Assembly: GCA_023055505.1 (NCBI GenBank)
Contig: JALIRH010000023.1
Span: 11,776,271 to 11,840,270 of the forward strand
DNA from: Callipepla californica brunnescens
Taxonomy: Eukaryota; Chordata; Aves; Galliformes; Odontophoridae
Reading direction: 5' to 3'
DNA length: 64,000 nucleotides
Both the position numbers and the translations under genes were made by a program. Below the pieces are notes generated by a model. It did not search any database. It had not been told where the DNA came from and saw only the letters and a list, made by a program, of their open reading frames with translations. This document shows positions 25,401-40,400 of the stretch, in pieces (the stretch's first letter is position 1; each line of letters opens with the position of its first letter).

Positions 25401-28400
25401 ATACCACTGTCACACCTTTCATGAACCAGCAAGGTGACTGTGCCCGAGGTTTGTGTGAATGCCTCCAGAATCTGAGCCTGTCTCAGCCAAACACTGTAGG
25501 GAGAGGTATGACATTGTGCCGGAAATGACAGCTGTTGTAGCTGACTGATGGAAATGATAGTGCCTGAAGTTAGGAGATATGTTGAACTTTCTGCTGTTCT
25601 GTTCTCCATTAATAAGAATATATTAGTAGGAATGTACAGCCAATGTCACTCCAGTCTTCAAAAAGGGCAAGAAGGAGATCTGGGAAACTACAGACCAGTC
25701 AGCCTCACCACTGTCCCTGGAAAGGTGATATTCCTTGTTCTAAATACCCTCTTCAAGCAATTGGAAGAGAAGAACTAGCCAACATGGATTAACCAAGGGA
25801 AAATCATGTTTGACCAACCTAGTAGCCTTCTGTGATGTCATCACTGCTGGTTAGATGGAGAGAGCAGTGAATGTTGTGTGTCTTGACTTCAGCAAGGCGT
25901 TTGACACCATCTCCTGCAACATCCTTGTTATGAAACGTAGAAAGTGTGAGATAGATAAGTGGTCGGTGAGGTGGACTAAGGACTGGCTGACTGACAGAGC
26001 TCAGAGGGTTCTTATCAGTGGCTCAGAGTCTGATTGGAGGTCTGTAACTAGTGGTGATCCTAAGGGGTTGGTGCTGGATCTGGTTCAACATTTTCATCAG
26101 TGACCTGGATGAAGGGATGGAGTCCAATCTCAGCAAGTTTGCTGATGATACAAAGCTGGGAGGAGTGACTGACACACCAGAATGCTGTGCTACCATTCAA
26201 CAGATTGTGGAGTTGGGCAGGAAGGAATCTGATGAGGTTTGAGCAAGTGTGGAGTCTTGCACCTGGGGAGGAATAACTGCATGCATTAGTACAGGTTAGA
26301 GGATGACCTGTTGGAGAGGAGCTCTGTGGAGAAGGACCTGGGTGTCCTGGTGGACAACAGGTTCACCGTGAACCAGTAGTGTGCCCTTGTGGCTAAGAAG
26401 GTAAGTGCTATCTTGGGGTGCATCAAAATGAGCATAGGCAGCAGATCGAGGGAGGTGATCCTCCCCCTCTACTCTGCCATAGTGAGGCAACCTTTAGACT
26501 ACTATGTCCAATTCTAGGCTCCCCAGTTCAAAAAAGAAAACAGTGATCTCCTAGAAAGAGTCCAGCAGAAGGCCACACATATGATAAAGGGCCTCAAATA
26601 TCTCCCTTATGAGGGAGGGCTGAGTAAAATGTGTCTGGTCAGCCTCAGTAAAAGAAGACTGAAGGGGGATCTGGTTAATGTTTATAAATATCTAAAGGGT
26701 GGTGGGAAGCAAGTGGATGAGGACAGGCTCTTCTCAATGATGTGCAGCAATAGGACAAGGAGGAGTGTCCTAAAACTTACGGTAATCTGGAAGAATGTCT
26801 TATTTAAAGATGACAGGGCACTGGCACAGGTTGCACAGGGAGGTTGTGGAGTCTCCTTCTGTGGAGTGATTCATCACCTGTCTGGTCGTCTACCTGTGCA
26901 ACCCTGTGTAGGGTGTCTGCTTTAGCCGGGGTGTTGAATTTGATGATCTCTTGAGCTCCCTTCCAACCCCTGCTATTCTGTGATTCTGTAATACATTTTC
27001 AGCTTCTGTTATACACTGGATGGATGTGGACCTTATTGTTGAAGTTGGCTAAAATACTTGTATAAACCTGCAAAATTATTTGTTGAAAACATCTAGAAAA
27101 GTCTTCAGTTTTATGAAAAATGAAATATTTAAAGGATTTGAACTAAAGTTTTCTTTCTATCAATTTCAGGATTCATGCAGAGCATGAATTTTTATGTGCA
27201 GGCAATGAATGAAACTGCTGACAAGCAGTCTAAACCACTTAGTGGTCATTGAGCTCATTGCTCTGCGTAGGTAATTATCCTGAAAAAGGAGAGCCAACTG
27301 TTTGCCAGTTTGCTTTTCTGAAGGAAGTGGAAGAATAACTGTCTATTTCCACAATAAATTATGGAGTGTGGGTCAAGATCTGTACTGAGTGCAGAAAAAA
27401 AGTTCATGCTTGCATGAAAGGGTGACCACAGATGTCTTAAGATGCATTTTTGCTAGTAAAAAAAAAATATTTATTTGTTCACTTTGTGTATGGTTCATGC
27501 CCTTTGCGGAGTTGTATCAGAATCATCCTGAAAATGTCCTTATAATTTTGTATATATAAATCATAAAATCACAGAATCCTTTGAGTTGGAAGGAACTGTT
27601 GTAGATCATGTAGGTTAACTCCCCTGCAACAATTAGGGACATCCGCAGCTTGATTAGGTTGCTCAGAGAGTGATCCAGCCTGGCCATGAATGTCTCCAGG
27701 AACTGGATCACATCTCTGGACAACCTGTTCCAGTGCCTCACCACCCTCAGTGTAAGAAACTTTTTCCTTATATCCAACCTAAGTCTCCCTTCTTAGAGTT
27801 TGAAACCATTTATCCTTGTCCCATCACCGCAGACCATGCTAAAGAGTCTGTCCCTCTGTTTCCTGTAGCTCCGCTTTGGATACTGAAAGGCTGCTATCAG
27901 GTCTCCCCATAGCCTTCTATTCTTCAGTCTGAACAGCTCTAAGTCTCTCAGCCTGTCCTTACAAGAAAGGTGTTCCATCCCTTGAATAATTATTGTGGCC
28001 TGCCTCTGGATGCACTCCAGCTGTATCTTTGCTGTACTGAGGACTCTATCTACATCTGGACATGGCACTCCAGGTGAGGCCTCACAATGCAGAGTGGAGT
28101 ACCTCACCTCCCTCGATCTGCTTGACATGCTTCTTTTGATGCAGCTGAGGATGCAGTTAGCTTTCTGGGCTGTAAGGGCACATTGCTGGCTCAGAACCGG
28201 CTTGCCATCCATCAGTACCCCCAGGCTGTTTCAGAAGGGCTGGCCTCAACCCAACCTTGCACTTAGTTTTGTTGAATGTCATGGGTTTCTGCTCAGGCTA
28301 TCTAGTCTGTCTGAATGCCATCCTATCTCAGGTATATTGACCATACCACACAGCTTGGTGTCATCTGCAGACTTGATGAGAGTGCACTCGACCCCTCTGT

Positions 28401-31400
28401 CAATGTCACTGATGAAAGTTAAAGAATTCTAGGTCCCAGCACTGTCCTCTAAGGGACACCACTTGTCACTGATCTCCATCCAGACATCGAACCATTGACG
28501 GTCACTTTCTAGGTTCTGCAGCCAGTTCTTCATCCAGTACAATGTAAGTGTGGCAGTAAGGGACATGGCTCAGTGGGAACTGTGGGATGTTCAGCTTGGG
28601 GTTGAACGTGGTGATCTCAGAGGTCTTTTCCAATCTTAACAATTCTTTGATGCTCTGATATCTTTACATTTTGTAGAGAAGGATGTTGTGAGGTACAGTG
28701 TTAAAGGCATCAGTGACTCTTCCCTTGTTCATGGATAGAGTTACACTATCATAGAAGGCAGCTAAGTTGGTCAGGCATGTCTTGCCCTTGGTGAAGCCAT
28801 GCTGCTTCTCCCGTATCACTTCCCTGTCTTCTGTATGCCTCAGTATAGATTCTAGGAGGATCAGCTCCATGATCTTTCCCAGCACAAAGGTGAGACGGAC
28901 AGGTAGGTAGTTCCCAGGGTCATCCATTTTACCCTTCTTAAAAATAGGTGTGATGTTGCCTTTTTTTCCAGTCATCAGGATCTTTAACTGATTGCCATGA
29001 CTTTTCAAATATAATTGAGAGGGGCATGGTGACTATAACTGCCAATTTGTTCAGGACTCTGGGATGCATCTCTTCAGGACTCATAGACTTGCTGATGTTT
29101 CAGATTCCTCAGGTGGTCACGAACTTGAGTTTTGCTCACAGTGGGAGAGACATTGCTTCCTCAGTCCTCTCCTTCTGAACAAATTGTTTGAGGACTGTGT
29201 AACGAACAGTTATCAGAGAAGATTGAGGCAAAGAAGTTGAGTACTTCAGCCTTCTCCTTGTCGTTTGTTACAAGCCTGCTTGTGTCACTCACTGGGGGGG
29301 AAGGAATAGGAATCTTTGAAAGCTTCTTAAAAAAAAGCCCAAAGCAGTTAAAATTAGTCGTCTTGCGTTCCCCTTCCTTTACTTTTTTATTTTTATTTTT
29401 GTAGTTCTGTCACTGTATCACCTAAGAACTTTTATCCTTAGCCACCATTTACAAGAACAGTACAGGTCACACTGTGATTAGTTGGCTGACTAAATTTATC
29501 AAACAAGATCAAACCTCCTACTGCTAAATCTCAAGAATATGAGCTTAAAATGAGAGATTTGCCTTTAATCTTTCAGCTTTTACTTATTAATATAACTTTG
29601 TAACACCAAGGCAACAGAAGGCCAAATAAAAGCTCAGTCTAGTCATCCATGTAACTTCATACGGTGCTTTGATTGCTTAGAAGTCTCTATATCATTTAAA
29701 AATATTTTATCACACTCCTTTAAAGGAGAGGGCATCTTTTGCTCTCTCCCCATGGACCTAACTTGTATGATAATCAAGCCAAATATTCCTAACTTATTAT
29801 GTAATAATATAGTGTCTGTTTTTATAAAAATGCTCTTTGCTAAACAGATTATTTCTTCTACACTATATAGCTGTTCCTACAGCACGTTTTCTTTTGGCAG
29901 AGATGGTTCGGGAATAATTTATTAGAAAACTCCAGTAGTCTGGGTAATTGTGTTGGTGTACTTTGAAAGTTGTTTTAAATAGATGTATTCTCTGATAAAC
30001 TATGAGCTGTGTGTTACTAACGCATTGCTCTGTTCTGAAAACTTTACGAGTCCTAGTACGGAAAGATCCATGAATCACGGTAATTAAATTTCTGTGTGAA
30101 ATATCAGTCAAAGTCTCAGGCCTTCACAGACTTCACATTTCTCAATTAGTGAACTATTAAAACACTTAAAGAGACTCTGCTCTGTCTGTATACATTTCTT
30201 CACGTTTGCTGGACCATTAGCAATATTTCATATTAAAAATGTCAGAAGAGCTACAGAAATGGAAGTGCAGATTACAGCTGTCGTATACCAAACTACAGTG
30301 AGTTTTCAAAGGAAGTAATTTATCATCTTTCGGATTCCTTTTATATATATATTTTATATATATATAAATTGATATAAATTGACTAAAACTGTTCTGAGGG
30401 TATGATTTTTGCCTTGTCTAGCACTCAAGTTAGATAAAAGTCAAAGCAGATGGTGCAATAACGTTGTGAGTGCTGCTGCATTCAGTTTTGGATCAGATGC
30501 AAAAAATCATGTCTAGAAGTTAAAAGGGCCAGACGGCTCTCCTACTTTCTCTGTGAATAAGTAGAGTATTTCATTATTTTCTGATAATAACATTAAAGAT
30601 CGTGTTTTGATACTTTGTAAGAACCAAGCTCGAATTAACTTTAAGAGAACTTATTAATGATGAACAGATCAGATGTAGAGATGAATAAACTTAAGTTGTC
30701 CAGTGTCACCCTCTGATCAATTTGTAGATTTTGTGATGAAAATGTATCTCCTGTTACAGGCCAGTTTTACAGTTGCTGAACCATGTTTCATCTTAGCAGA
30801 AAGATGTATTTTTTTTTTTTTGCAATTCAGTAGCTGTAATGAACGTGACCTGAGAAACCCATTAAAAAATGTTGTCAACAGGTAGAATGAGTACTCTGTC
30901 CATAATGAAGGACTCCAAAGTATCAAAAAGGATGCAAACATCATTGTAATCATTGGGATTTTACAGCTGTCTCTTCACCCCAGTAGCAGGTGATGAGTTA
31001 GTGCCTCACTGTGAGAATCAAGGCTAGCCTCAAGTTTGTTTAGATAGTCGTAAGGCGAAGTCACTATTGAGTTACAGTCTTCAAAGCTCCTGCAAGGTTT
31101 GTGAGCACTGGATAGTGCCTTGGGAGTGTAGTTCGTGTTTTTTGTGCTGTTGTAAACTGAAGTATGCTAACTGTTTTCCAGTGTGTTGCAGAGAAATCAT
31201 CAGGTCTTCTGGGCATAGTCTGAGAATAGCAGGGTAGAATGAAGTCATAAAACCTGGGTCTGTGGTGGGAAGAGCACATTGTATGGGGTAGGGAGAAGAC
31301 AAGTCTGAGGAAGAGTGTGGAAAGGCTGAATGGATATTACATATTTTTCTAAGATAATGTGTCTATCATATTGTATCATTAAACATCACAGGAGTCCCCT

Positions 31401-34400
31401 CACCTCAGAGGAGATAGTGTGCCTCAGTCTATCAGAGTTGAAACCAGTGAGTTCTGCCTTAGTTTTTCCTTCCTTTATATGTTTTTGCAAGAAGATGCTA
31501 ATTTAGTCTGTGGCATATTTTCTTTGGAAATCAGTAATACTGACTTTCTTGGGAAGATATAAATGACATTCTGACTTTTCCCAGACTTTGTTTCCTGTTT
31601 CAGATGCTGGCAGATCTTGGATGGCACAGCTTGTTTGCAGTGACTGGATATAATAGTATCTCAGCTAGAAAATCTTGTCTTCCATTTGGATTTTTGAAAT
31701 GCTGCTGATAAGCTTTTTGTGTTTCAGTAATTTCTTGTTTTTCTTAAGTTCACATACATATCCATTAATACAGTGTTGGGTGTTAAGGGCTTCATGTAGC
31801 AAGTCTGAATGGAGGAAAATACCAAAGGAAAAAACATCAGGAAATCTGCTTTATTTTCCTTGAAAGGAAGAGGCATATCCCTTCTCATAAGGGAGGATAA
31901 AACTAGTGAGCTTAATCAATAGCTTCTGTATTTAAAAATCTTTCTGAAGCCACGGTGATTACTATTACTTTTTTTTTATTATTACTGATATTTGCAAGAC
32001 TGTATTCTCAGAGGTGTAGGTACAGGGAAATCAACAAGAGCTGTAGCCAAGGTGTGGGTGATGTAGAAATATATAAATCTGCCTTGTGGCATGGCTGCTG
32101 CAAATGGACAGTGGAAACGGCCACTTTACAACTGCTTTCAAAGAGGAAAAAAGATTGTTTGTCTATTTGGTATACTAAGGCACCTTAGTTTCTGTTGTCC
32201 CATTTAGGAACAGTTTAGAAATGTGAAGTCTTGGCTTCTCTTGCTGGAAAACTAACTGGAAACTTAGCAGCTGAAGCCACGGTATTATAAGCAATGAGAA
32301 ACTGTAAAACAGAAAAAGAGGGCTTCCAGTCTTAGTGTGACTCTTTTTGAATACTTTCAACACCTATTTAGGTTTCATGTGTCTGGAAGTACTGAAGGTT
32401 TTCATTTTATTGTTGCTCTTTGACTTTAAATAGCTGTAAGTTTCTTGTAGAGAAGCTGGTGAATGTGAGTTGGGTGAGCATGGTGGACTGAAAACTGCCT
32501 GAATTTACAAGCTTAGAGGGTGGTGATCGGCGGCACAAACACCAAATGGAGCCAGTAACTAGCACTGTGCATGAGGGGTCTGTTCTGAGACTGACTGTTT
32601 GCCATCTTTACTAATGATCTTTGTAGGATGGGGTAAAGTGCTCCCTCAGGAAATTTGCTGATAGCTCAAAACTGAGGAGGTTGCCTGATAGGCCAGAGGA
32701 CAATGCTGCCATCCAGAGGGAACTCAACAGTCTGGAAAAATGGACTGACAAGAAGCTCACACAGTTCAACAAAGGGAACTTCATGCACCTGGGGATGGAC
32801 AACCCTGGGTACTGATATGAGCTGGAGGCTAACTACCTGGAAGGCAGCATTGCAGAAAAGGTATTTGGGGTGCTGCTGTACAGCAAGTAGAACATGAGTC
32901 AGCAGTGTGTCCCTATGGCCACTGGCATTCTGGGCTGCAGTTGGTGAAATGCTGATTAGATACTGAAGAAGGTGACCTACTCAGCACCAGTGAGGCTGTA
33001 GCTGGAGTACTGTAATCCAGTTCTGGGCTCCTCTACACAAGAAAGACATAATCACTCTGTCTCCTCCTAGGAGATCTTTAGAAGCTGCCGGGACATGGCC
33101 TGAGCAGCCTGCTCTAGGTGTCCTGCTTGAGCAATGGGATTGCACCAGATGGACCCAGAGTTCCTTGCCATCCTTAGCCATTCTGTGACTCTGTGGTGTC
33201 TTCACTTTTCTGGCTGAAAGATAAGAAAAGCCTTGCTTGCAGTGATACCTTATAGAGGTCTCCACGCACAGCTGGAAATTAGAGAATTTCTGATAGTTTG
33301 AAAGGTAACAATTAAACAGAATAACATGAATAATCAGAAATAGTGCTGCCAGCAGGAGCAGGGAAGTGATCAACCCCTGTACTCAGCTCAGGTGAGGCTG
33401 CACCTCAAGCACTGTGTTCTGTTTTGGGCCCCTTACTATGAAAGAGACATTGCCCTGAAGTGTCTCCAGAAAAGGGCAACAGAGCTGGTGAGGGGTCTGG
33501 AGCACAGGTTTCATGGGAGTGGCTGAGGGAGCAGAGATTGTGTAGTCTGGAGAAGAAGCCTAGGGAAGACTTATCCCTGAAAGGAGGTTGTGGTGAGGTG
33601 GAGGGTTGGCCTCTTCTCCTATACAACTTGTGATAGGACTAGAGAGAATGGCCTCAAGTTGCTCCAGGGGAGATTCAGGTTGGATGTTAGGAAAAAATAA
33701 TTTATCTGAAAGGGTAGTCATATACTGGAATGGTCTGCCCAGAGAGGTGGTTGAGTCACCATCCCTGCAGGTTTTCAAGAAAAGTTTATATGTTATAATG
33801 AGGGACATAGTTTATTTGTGGTTAGACTGGATGATCTTGGGGGTTTTTCCCAACCTTGGTGATTCTGTGATTCTATGATTCTGCTTATGTCCACGTATTC
33901 ATACATGTGTACAAACTGCACCCTCATTCAAAAGAGAAAATGAATGTTTTTGCAGGAACCCTGTCAGATGTGGAGAATCTGTTCCTAACTTTTTTTTTTC
34001 AGGTTTGATTGCTGTGTAGTTAAGATTGTCTGAGGATCATGACTGCAAGATTTCATAGGAAACAGATAAGCTAAGTTGTAGTGTACTCTAATGCATTCTG
34101 CAGGAGGGTCTGTCCTTCTTAATTTCTGATTTTTTAGTAATTCCCATTTGAGGATTTCTTGAGCTTTGGCATGTGCTGTTTTATATGTGGTTGTTATGCA
34201 GAGGAACCTTCTGCAGAATATTTTGCCTGCATCTAATCAGTCTTGGCTGATATTGAGTGAATCTCCTTTTCTGAAAGTGTCATCTTGTAGCTGTTTAGTC
34301 AAGGTGAGCTGAGTTCATTTAAGACCGAAGGATATAAGTGATGGTAACTGGCATCAAAGTTTTGTATAGTCATCAGGACTGCTGATGAATTAACGTGTGT

Positions 34401-37400
34401 GGGTTTCTCTCAGAAGATCAGGATAGGTTTAGGCAAGTGACAAAGCAGATGTGGCTGTGCTGTCTGCCTTGGCCTTCTATTCTCAAGCAGATTTTCATTA
34501 TCACTATTTACTCGTTATCAGTATTTATTATTATTGTCTGTTCTTAGTATATTTTCTCCTTCCCCATGTGCCAGATGCCTAGCGTACAGAGAAGTCTATT
34601 TCCTGCCTTAAACATGTATGTAGACTAGTGTCAAGTGGTCACAGAAATTTTAAGTGCTGGAGCCAAAAGACCAAGGGCTTAAAGATATGTTTCCATATGT
34701 CAAGCCACGCTTCATAAAATTAGTGTCTTAGTGACCAATATTTTTCTGTGTCATTCAAGAAAGATCATAGCTGAGTGCCCAAGTGTCAAGTAATTATCAG
34801 TTTTGTCCTGTATGATTACAGTAGAAAAGCAATGAGAATTTTTATAAGAGCTGACTTTATGCCACTGTTTTTATCTCTTGCCTCCACATGATGTGTAATT
34901 GGAGACCTCACTTAAGAGTACTGCATTCAGCTTCTGTAAGAAGGGCATGCAGCTGTTGGAGCAGGTCCAGAGGAGGCCACAATAATGAGCTGAGGGCTAG
35001 AGCACCTCTTCTATAAAGAGAAGCTGACGCAGTTGAGCCTTTTCAGCCTGGATAGACCTTATAGCAATCTTCTAGTAACTAAAGAGGGCCTATAAGAAAG
35101 ATGATTAGTAACGCTTTTATCAGAGGGTGTTGTGGGAGGACAAGGGGTTAGATTTAGGTTAGACATTAGGAAGAAATTCTTCATTCTAAGGGTGGTGAGG
35201 CACTGACATAAGATGCCGAGGAAAGCTGAGGAAGCCCCATCCCTGGAGATGTTCAAGGCCAGGTTGGATGGGGCCCTGGGCAGCATGGTCTAGGCAGAGG
35301 GATTGGAGCTAGATGGTCACTGAAGTCCCTTTCTAAGCCATTCTTGAGTCTGTGAATATACTGTATACCCTATTTTGATGATCCTGATATCATATATGAT
35401 ACATGATCTTACCCCTATGATAATGTAATATGGAGCCCTATCATTGGGTGCCCCTCTTAGGAGTTCAGTAGGGTAATTATTCAAAATAGAAAGGGAGCAA
35501 ATAATGTGGAGTTTTTAGTACTACTCAATTTTTGAGCTGGAGGAATATACTTCTGTAGCTGTGAACAAAATGGGGCCTGCTGAACAAGCAGGGGATGGTT
35601 ATGGTCTTCCCAAGTGTAATTAAGGGTTTATAAGATGACGTGAAAGTTGCCTTGAGTGTTAGTGTACGTACACAAGTGCAGACTGTGAATTCAGTCATCT
35701 ATGTACCCAGATTTTTAAAGTATATCTAATACAACAATGAGTATGTTTAAGAAACCCAATTTACTTGATCATTTTCCGATAGAGATATCCCTTGGAGACA
35801 TGAAAAGGTCCAGGACATATAAAGTGATAACACTGTTGACCTGAGAAGTAAAGTTTGTTTTCGAGTGTGTATCAGAACTGGCTTGCTTAGTGTCTGAATC
35901 TGCAGCTGCATATTCAACTTCACAATACTTACTGCTAGCAAACCAGGTATTAAGATATTCATATACATATTTTAAAATGGACACTTAACTATATGAATGC
36001 TTCATTTTAAGCTGTCGCCTTAGCATTTCAAATGGGATAGCTCATAACATTTCAAACATACATCCATACGTATGGCTGTAGCTAGGAATGCTAATCAAAG
36101 CTGTTGCTTGTATAAGATTAGTTAATGTTGAATAACAAGCAGAATGTGTCCAAATCCATGAATCTTTACTAGTTCTTATCTAGTCATTGCTTTGTATTTT
36201 AATTCTTGAGGCCTTTTGCAGAGCAATTTGTTTCCTTGCCAAGAATATTCTTGTGTGCTGAAGTGGAAACATGAGAGAATTTATATCAGTACCAGATTGT
36301 TCTCTAAATATAGCCACTTTTAGCACTTATTTTAAACTAAGTGTCAAGCTAGAGAGTTATTAGGGCAGTAACTGTAGTTTGTTTGAAAAAGGAGAACTTT
36401 GCACTGTGAAGTTGTCATATATGGAAATAAGATGAGTGGTATGTGTAGCTTGGGCTATCACATGTAGGTAAAAAGTAATCAGTGTTTGTTTTTATATGAA
36501 AAAGCACTCATAAATTTGGAATAGACTTCACAGCTAGTGGTAATTGAAGCCAAAAATAGTTACATGATCAATCACCCTTTACTAGCAGAGTACTTCAAAG
36601 AGCTTCTTCTCCCTGTGCTGGGTCAGCTAGATCTTTTCCTGTTGGTTAGCCTTTCCAGATTGTTCAGTTTTGTGCTATTTGTTTTTGACAGATGATTTTG
36701 ATTTTCCTGTTTTGTTATGCATCTAACAAGGAATTTCATTGCCCTGTTGTTAGTCAGAGTGCAGTTAATCCACTTAGTCTTGAGATAAATTTCCATTAGT
36801 AAGAGAAAGTGGGGGAGAGAGGGAGAGCTCAAGCTAAAACCCAGAACGGTGAAAGTTTCAGCCTGAAGTCCATGGTTTGAAAATATTCATATTGTTCCAT
36901 GGAAAGAACACAAAACCTGAATCTTTGTAACTTGCTGGAAAATGGAATTGCTGCCTGCTGGACAACTGCACTATCTGAGGCTTACCCTTTAGGGTTTTCC
37001 TAACTGGTGACTGTATCATCTTACTTTGTATAGCATTTCTATGACCTGAATTGTATAACAAGAAAGAGGAGAAATTATGCTTATAATAAAGCTTTGCTCT
37101 AGGCTGATGGATAAAGGCAGTCTGCCAGATCTTCTGGATATGCTTGCAAGCTGTACCTGTATGGTGGGTCTGGGTGGAGTCTGTTCCACCTAAATAGTGT
37201 GGTGGAGTCTTTTTACTGATGTTGCTGAGGAGGCTGAACCTGCTGTGGGGTTTTTGTTAACTCTGCTGTTGTCACTGTTATCCATTGGGCTACCTGAAGG
37301 CTTCAGGAAACACAGTCCTGCAGATGCATTGATGAGATTTAGATCAGAGTAAAATACATTAAAAGGGATGCAGAAGAAAAGATTCAGGTTGAAAAGGAAT

Positions 37401-40400
37401 TGGTAGCTACTGTGAAGTTTTTATATTTATCTACATCCATGGCTCTGCATTTCAATACCTTTAGCTCCTTCAACATGTTATGGATATGACTGCCAAACAA
37501 CAGACCTTAAAATTTTATCAGAAAGTTGGGAGAATTTTATACATTATTAAGTGCCAAGTGCTATATCCCAGCTGCATCTGCTGCCCTGATAATGCAGGCT
37601 GATAATAGAGGCTGGTGTCAGCAAGGTATATGCAAGCCTGCATAGCCAGATTGCAATAAGCTGAGAGAGGGAACGGACCTATTCTATGACAATTTCAGGA
37701 AGTGTCAGAAACAAGTGTGAAATGAGATGCTAAGCTCCCAGCTGGTATTCTGCAGGTGAGAACATTAACTCATTCTCTGTTTAGGTTCAAATCAAACTGA
37801 CTAGATAGGTATTACTCCAAATAATTGAATGTAGTTGTTAGCTGTGATTACATGTATTTTTAGTTTTAAACTGAAATTCATTAAATTAATTAATTTTTAA
37901 ATGCCAGCTGTAATAAAGTACTCTGTTGTAATTGCTGTTTTCTTTCCTACCTTGCCAATTTATTCTGCAATTTCATTCACATTTAATTTCAAAGATTGTA
38001 CACAATATCTGAGAATTTTCAGAGGTTATCTAAGGCCTAAGGCTTATCTTGACTAGACTCTTAATTTTATATTTTTCATTTGTTTATAGAATAGAATCAT
38101 GGAATCATTAAGGCTGGAGATAGTCCAGTCATCAAGCTATCACCACCGTATCCACTAAATTATGACCATCAGTGCCACATGTATCCATTTCTTGAAAACC
38201 TCTGGGGATGGTGACCCTACTGTCTCCTTGGGCAGTCTGTTTCAATGCTTGACCACTCTTTCAGAGAAGAAATTTTTCCAAATATGTGACCTGAACATCC
38301 CTTGGAGCAACTTGTGGCCATTACCTCCCATTCTTTTGCTAATTGTTTGGGAGAAGAGGATGACACCCACCTGCCCACAACCTCCTTTCAGGGAGTTGTG
38401 GAGAGCGATAGGGTCTCCCCTGAGCTTCCTCTTCTCTGGACTGAACAATCCCAGTTCCCTCAGCCACTCCTCATAAGACTTGTGTCCAGAACCTTCCCCC
38501 AGCTTTATTGCCCTTCTCTGGACATGCTCCACAGCCTCAGTACGTTCCTGGTAGCGAGGGGCCCAAGGCTGAAAGCAGTACTCGAGGTGCACCCTCACCA
38601 GAGCTGGGTGCAGGGTAGCAATCACCTCCCCGCTCCTGCTGGCTGCAGTGTTTTTGATATGAGCCAGGATGCTGCTGGCTTTCTTGGCCATTGGCACACT
38701 ACTGGCTGGCATTCAGCCAGCTGTCAGCTGTCATCCCCAGGTCCTTTTACTCCGTACAGCTTTCCAGCCACACCACCCTAAGCCTGTAGCATTGTCTGGA
38801 GTAGTTGTGACCAAAGTGCAGGACCCGGACTTGGTCTTGCTGAACTTCGTACAGTTGGCCTCTGCCCATCAATCCAACCTGTCCTGGTCCCTCTGCAGGG
38901 ACTTTCTACCCTCTGGCAGATTGACACTATCTGCAAACTTACTGAGAGTATACTCCATCCCCTTGTCCAGATCATCAGTAAAGATATTGAAAAGGACTGC
39001 CGAATACCGATACTTGGGGAACACCATTTGTGAACAGTTACCAGCTGCATTTAACTCCATTTGCCACTATGCTCTGGGCCCAGCCATCCATCCAGCATTT
39101 TATCAGCAAAGACTACACCTGTCCAAGCCATGGACTTCCAGCTTCTCCAGGAGAGTGCTGCTCTGTTTCATTTATAGCTGTCAAATAAATATATTATCAC
39201 AGGTCTGTCTGACTAATACGGTTTGATTGCTGTGGAAATCGCTTTCAGTTTGTTTACATACCTCATTATTAGGATTTCTGTCTGTTTGCATGGTCTGTTG
39301 CCTAGGTTTCCATATGTTACTGCCAACAGTTGTAGTTTTATGGCAGCACTTGTTCTCACACACGATATAAAAACTAGTATCAAAGTTTTAACTTTCATGG
39401 AGCAGAAAGTAAACTTCAACTTTTTAACTAACGTTTATCAAAAGGCTGCCCTGAAGATAAATTCTAGCAGCTGACTTTGCCTGAGCTATTGTAGAGGGGC
39501 ATTCAAAAATGTGAGATGTGATTTGATTTGAAAAAAAAAATGATAATATTAATGATAACATTAAGCAGGCACTGTCAAAATGGGCCTATTTTGTTAATCT
39601 GAAGTGATATAACCAGGAAGTCACTCTTGAACTCTCTCAGGGAGGGCAAAAATCTTAAACACGTGTTCCACATTTGCTTTTCTATAAGGAGAACTTTCCG
39701 GACTATTTTGTTGCCCAGTTAAAGTTCCATGTACTTTTTTTCTCTGAAAGGAAGTGATATAAATTTCAGAGGGAAAATGTATGTAGAAGAAACAGAAAAT
39801 TTGGTGTGAGGAAGTTTGTTTCTCCTGGAGATTCAGCAGGCCAGTAAAGAAGGTGATCAACCTAATGCAGGAGTTTTATTTATGCAGTGCAGATTGCACT
39901 AGCATCAGCAAGCTTGCTCACTGTCTTCTGTAGATGTCTGACTTCTAGGGAGTGCCATCATCAGCTGTAGCAACCACAGAAATTACTCAGTAGGGAGTGT
40001 ATGTGTCTGCCTCAGATCCTGCACTGGAGGACTCCTTTCCTGTCCATATGGGATTGCCAGCTGCTGTTTGTCACACATTTCCTCAGTGCCAAAGAAAAGG
40101 TGTTAAATGCCAAGCGATCTGTGCAAAGATACGGAACATTTTGGTAGCTGCCTGCCTCCAGTCTTCCCCTGACCTGCACAATTGCAGATCTCTTCACTAT
40201 ACAGTTATTTTTTCACAGAATCATGGAAACTTAGAATGGTTTGAGTGAAAGGGATCTCAAAGATCATCTAGATTCAATCCTCCTGCTGTAGGCAGGGGCA
40301 CCTGCCTGTAGACCAAGTTGCTCAGAGTCCCATCCAGCCTGGCTTTGAATGTTTCCAGGGAAGGGGCATCCACAGCCTCTGTGGGCAACCTGTTCCAGTG

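Noticed and set aside
27995..28432. Plus-strand open frame of 145 codons
   Set aside because: It is the reverse complement of CR1 sequence, so it is a shadow of the transposon.
38302..39226. Plus-strand open frames of 159 and 185 codons
   Set aside because: Antisense shadows of the minus-oriented CR1 at 38085-39170.
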